From Microbacteriaceae bacterium (GTDB lineage Bacteria; Actinomycetota; Actinomycetes; Actinomycetales; Microbacteriaceae), in the NCBI GenBank assembly GCA_024642605.1, contig JAHEAT010000045.1:1-5048 (forward strand): 5,048 bases of DNA, read 5' to 3'. Below the pieces are notes generated by a model. That model saw nothing but the letters and a program-made list of their open reading frames with translations. It was not told the origin of the DNA and ran no database searches. Both the position numbers and the translations under genes were made by a program. Below, in pieces: positions 3,390 to 5,048 of the stretch (its first letter is position 1; the number at the start of each line of letters is the position of its first letter).

Positions 3390-5048
3390 ATGCCTAATTC
3401 TGGCAGCACTCCTTCGCGCGCTCCGCGCGGAGCTCAGCCCGGCGAACGCCGCGGCGCAAAAAGTTTCGACAAAAACGGCAAGACCGGCAAATCTGCAGGC
3501 TTCAAAACCCGCGATGACGGCCGTGGCGGTCGCGCACCTCACCGTGCCGACGACGCACGTGGCCCGCGTGACAACTCAGATGCTGGCCGCAAGCCACGCT
3601 ATTCAGCCGACGACCGTGCTCGTCGCGCCGACTCTACTTCGGCTCGCGAAACCCGTGACGGCCGCCCAGATCGCGGCCGCGACTGGACTCCTCGCGAAAA
3701 CAAGCCAGAAGGCCGTGGCGGCGAACGCCGTGGCGGTTTTGCTGGCCGCGACGATCGCGCACCTCGCGACGACCGCGCTCCACGCCGCGACTTTGGTTCA
3801 CGTGACGACCGCGCACCGCGCAGCGATTTCGCTAACCGCGACGACCGCCCAGCGCGTCGTCCGTTCGGCGACGCAGACCGTCGCGATGCCCGCAGCTCTT
3901 TCGACCGCGACCGCGGCCGTGACGCTGGCGCTCCTCGCCGCGATTTCGCTGCTCGCGATGACCGTGCTCCTCGTCGTGAATTCGGTTCACGCGATGACCG
4001 TGCTCCTCGCCGCGACTTCGGCGACCGCGACAACCGCGCACCTCGCCGTGACTTCGGCGACCGCGACAACCGCTTTACCCCAGACCGCGATGGTCGTCGC
4101 AGCGATCGCGTTGAGCGTGACCGCATCCGTGACGGTGAATTCGCCGATGCTCGCAAGGGCAACGCCAACAAGAAGACCTTCGTTGAAGATGTTGTTCTAG
4201 AGCGTCTAAGTGGCTTGGCCGACGAAGATGCCATGATCACCGAGACCTTCGAAGCCATGGAACTTCACCCCAAGCTCATCGCAGCTCTACAGGGCATGGG
4301 CGCCGAAACTCCGTTTCCGATTCAGGCTGCAACCATCCCGGCTGCAATCTCGGGTCGCGACGTTCTAGGCCGCGGCAAGACTGGTTCGGGTAAAACCGTT
4401 GCGTTCTCTGTGCCAATCGTGACCAAACTTCTTGCCGGTGGATCGGTGCAGCGCAAGCAGGGTCAGGCTCGTGCCTTGATTCTCGCGCCAACCCGTGAAC
4501 TCGCCGACCAGATCGACCGCACCATCAAGGGTCTAGCCCGCGGTGTCGGATTCTTCACCGTTTGTATTTACGGTGGAGTTCCTCAGCGTCGCCAAGAAAC
4601 CGCGATGAGCCGCGGCACCGACATCATCGTTGCCACCCCGGGTCGTCTCGAAGACTTGATGGCTCAGGGAATCGTTGACCTCAGCGCAATTGAAACCATC
4701 GTGGTTGACGAAGCTGACCACATGTGCGACCTCGGATTCATCGAACCAGTGCGTCGCATCATGCGTGCCTGCGGTGACTCGCAGAAGCTGCTGTTCTCGG
4801 CCACGCTCGACCGCGAAGTTGACTCGTTGGTTCGTGAATTCCTTCCAGACCCATACATCTATGAGGTTGCCGACGGAGAAGAAGACCACACCAACATCAC
4901 CCACCGCGTTCTCGTAACCGACCCAGAAGACCGCAGCCAGGTTCTTCTTCGTTTGGTTCAGGGTGAAGGCAAGGCACTTATCTTCACTCGCACCAAAATG
5001 ACTGCCGAGCGTTTGAGCGAGTCGCTCACCACCGCCGGTGTTCCAGCG
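3390..5048 (+). CDS. DEAD-box ATP-dependent RNA helicase with long RD/RG-rich N-terminal extension, C-terminus cut by window edge
   Basis: From the ATG at 3390 the frame is open for 553 codons to the last base; the rest of RecA domain 2 (motifs V and VI) lies outside. Residues 1 to about 260 are hydrophilic, dominated by Arg, Asp, Gly, Ala and Pro, with a 12-residue repeat (RDDRAPRRDFG and variants) at about 120-228; this should be intrinsically disordered and RNA-binding. The helicase core follows: Q motif with PFPIQ at 308-312, Walker A GRGKTGSGKT at 327-336, Ia PTREL at 367-371, GG at 395-396, Ib TPGRL at 416-420, motif II D440-E-A-D443, motif III S470-A-T472, motif IV ALIFTR at 529-534. 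All visible ATPase motifs are intact. Established role of the family: ATP-driven unwinding of short RNA duplexes in ribosome assembly, mRNA decay or cold adaptation; the exact subgroup (DeaD/CsdA- or RhlE-like) cannot be fixed without the C-terminus. The gene has its own promoter and structured leader. Frames overlapping the N-terminal part on either strand are composition artefacts. Confidence 0.95.
   Translation, partial: MPNSGSTPSRAPRGAQPGERRGAKSFDKNGKTGKSAGFKTRDDGRGGRAPHRADDARGPRDNSDAGRKPRYSADDRARRADSTSARETRDGRPDRGRDWTPRENKPEGRGGERRGGFAGRDDRAPRDDRAPRRDFGSRDDRAPRSDFANRDDRPARRPFGDADRRDARSSFDRDRGRDAGAPRRDFAARDDRAPRREFGSRDDRAPRRDFGDRDNRAPRRDFGDRDNRFTPDRDGRRSDRVERDRIRDGEFADARKGNANKKTFVEDVVLERLSGLADEDAMITETFEAMELHPKLIAALQGMGAETPFPIQAATIPAAISGRDVLGRGKTGSGKTVAFSVPIVTKLLAGGSVQRKQGQARALILAPTRELADQIDRTIKGLARGVGFFTVCIYGGVPQRRQETAMSRGTDIIVATPGRLEDLMAQGIVDLSAIETIVVDEADHMCDLGFIEPVRRIMRACGDSQKLLFSATLDREVDSLVREFLPDPYIYEVADGEEDHTNITHRVLVTDPEDRSQVLLRLVQGEGKALIFTRTKMTAERLSESLTTAGVPA
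3747..4073 (+). repeat. 36-bp in-frame tandem repeats encoding RD(D/N)RAPRRDFG-type 12-mers
   Basis: Within the helicase N-terminal region the unit RDDRAPRRDFGS/D recurs. The clearest array is residues 189-228 (3954-4073), three adjacent full units plus a partial fourth (RDNR), differing mainly at third codon positions plus D/E, D/N and S/D changes. A more degraded set covers residues 120-159 (3747-3866), with shortened (RDDRAP followed at once by RDDRAP) and altered copies (RAPRSDFAN, RPARRPFGD). Residues 160-188 between them keep only fragments such as APRRDFAA. The repeat places one Phe every 12 residues in an alternating Arg/Asp background. Near-identical adjacent copies at 3954-4073 suggest recent expansion by slippage or unequal recombination. 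Confidence 0.85.

Noticed and set aside
3747..4073. CRISPR-like array because of regularly spaced repeats
   Set aside because: The repeats are contiguous, in frame, coding and have no unique spacers.
3514..4200. A 228-codon plus-strand open frame, Ala/Thr/Val-rich, in a different frame from the helicase
   Set aside because: It overlaps the Arg/Asp/Gly-rich N-terminal helicase region; its composition is what GAC/CGC/GGC codons give when shifted by one. The helicase frame has the Shine-Dalgarno, runs without interruption into the conserved motifs and explains the DNA.
3599..4258. A 219-codon minus-strand open frame rich in Ser and Arg with apparent repeats
   Set aside because: It is the antisense of the helicase repeat region; the repetition is inherited from the 36-bp coding repeats, and no promoter or ribosome site is seen for it.

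Overview
The window looks like ordinary chromosome of an actinobacterium, most likely a Microbacteriaceae relative with moderate GC (mid-to-upper 50s percent by eye), such as a freshwater Rhodoluna/Aquiluna-type organism. The clues are actinobacterial-style DEAD-box helicase motifs (PFPIQAATIP, LGRGKTGSGKT), GTG starts, and genes whose start codon lies exactly 6 nt after a TANNNT -10 box (leaderless transcripts). The taxonomic call is an inference from sequence style; no marker gene is present.

Layout. (1) 1-183, minus strand: N-terminal 61 codons of a DUF1801-type small protein, cut by the window edge. (2) 184-238: 55-bp divergent promoter region. (3) 239-1264, plus: 341-aa protein with about 8 membrane helices. 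(4) 1265-1406: spacer holding an interrupted inverted repeat and a Shine-Dalgarno. (5) 1407-2423, plus: 338-aa protein with about 8 membrane helices, apparently a tandem paralogue of the first. (6) 2450-3097, plus: complete HAD-family phosphatase, 26 nt downstream but with its own leaderless promoter in the gap. (7) 3098-3389: 292-bp gene-free stretch containing a promoter and then a strongly structured leader of about 212 nt. (8) 3390 to the right edge, plus: a DEAD-box RNA helicase with an approximately 260-residue Arg/Asp/Gly-rich disordered N-terminal extension containing 12-residue repeats. Its frame is open through the window end, so the gene is truncated here at motif IV.

The genes do not form one obvious pathway. 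The two membrane proteins seem to be a duplicated pair of unknown function. The HAD enzyme and the helicase are separately promoted housekeeping-type genes. The most notable items are the unexplained structured RNA leader in front of the helicase, the tandem membrane-protein pair with a probable 4+4 helix internal duplication, a shared TTTAGRCT -10 octamer in three promoters, and the repeat-built RD-rich tail of the helicase. No rRNA, tRNA, CRISPR array, insertion sequence or phage feature was seen.
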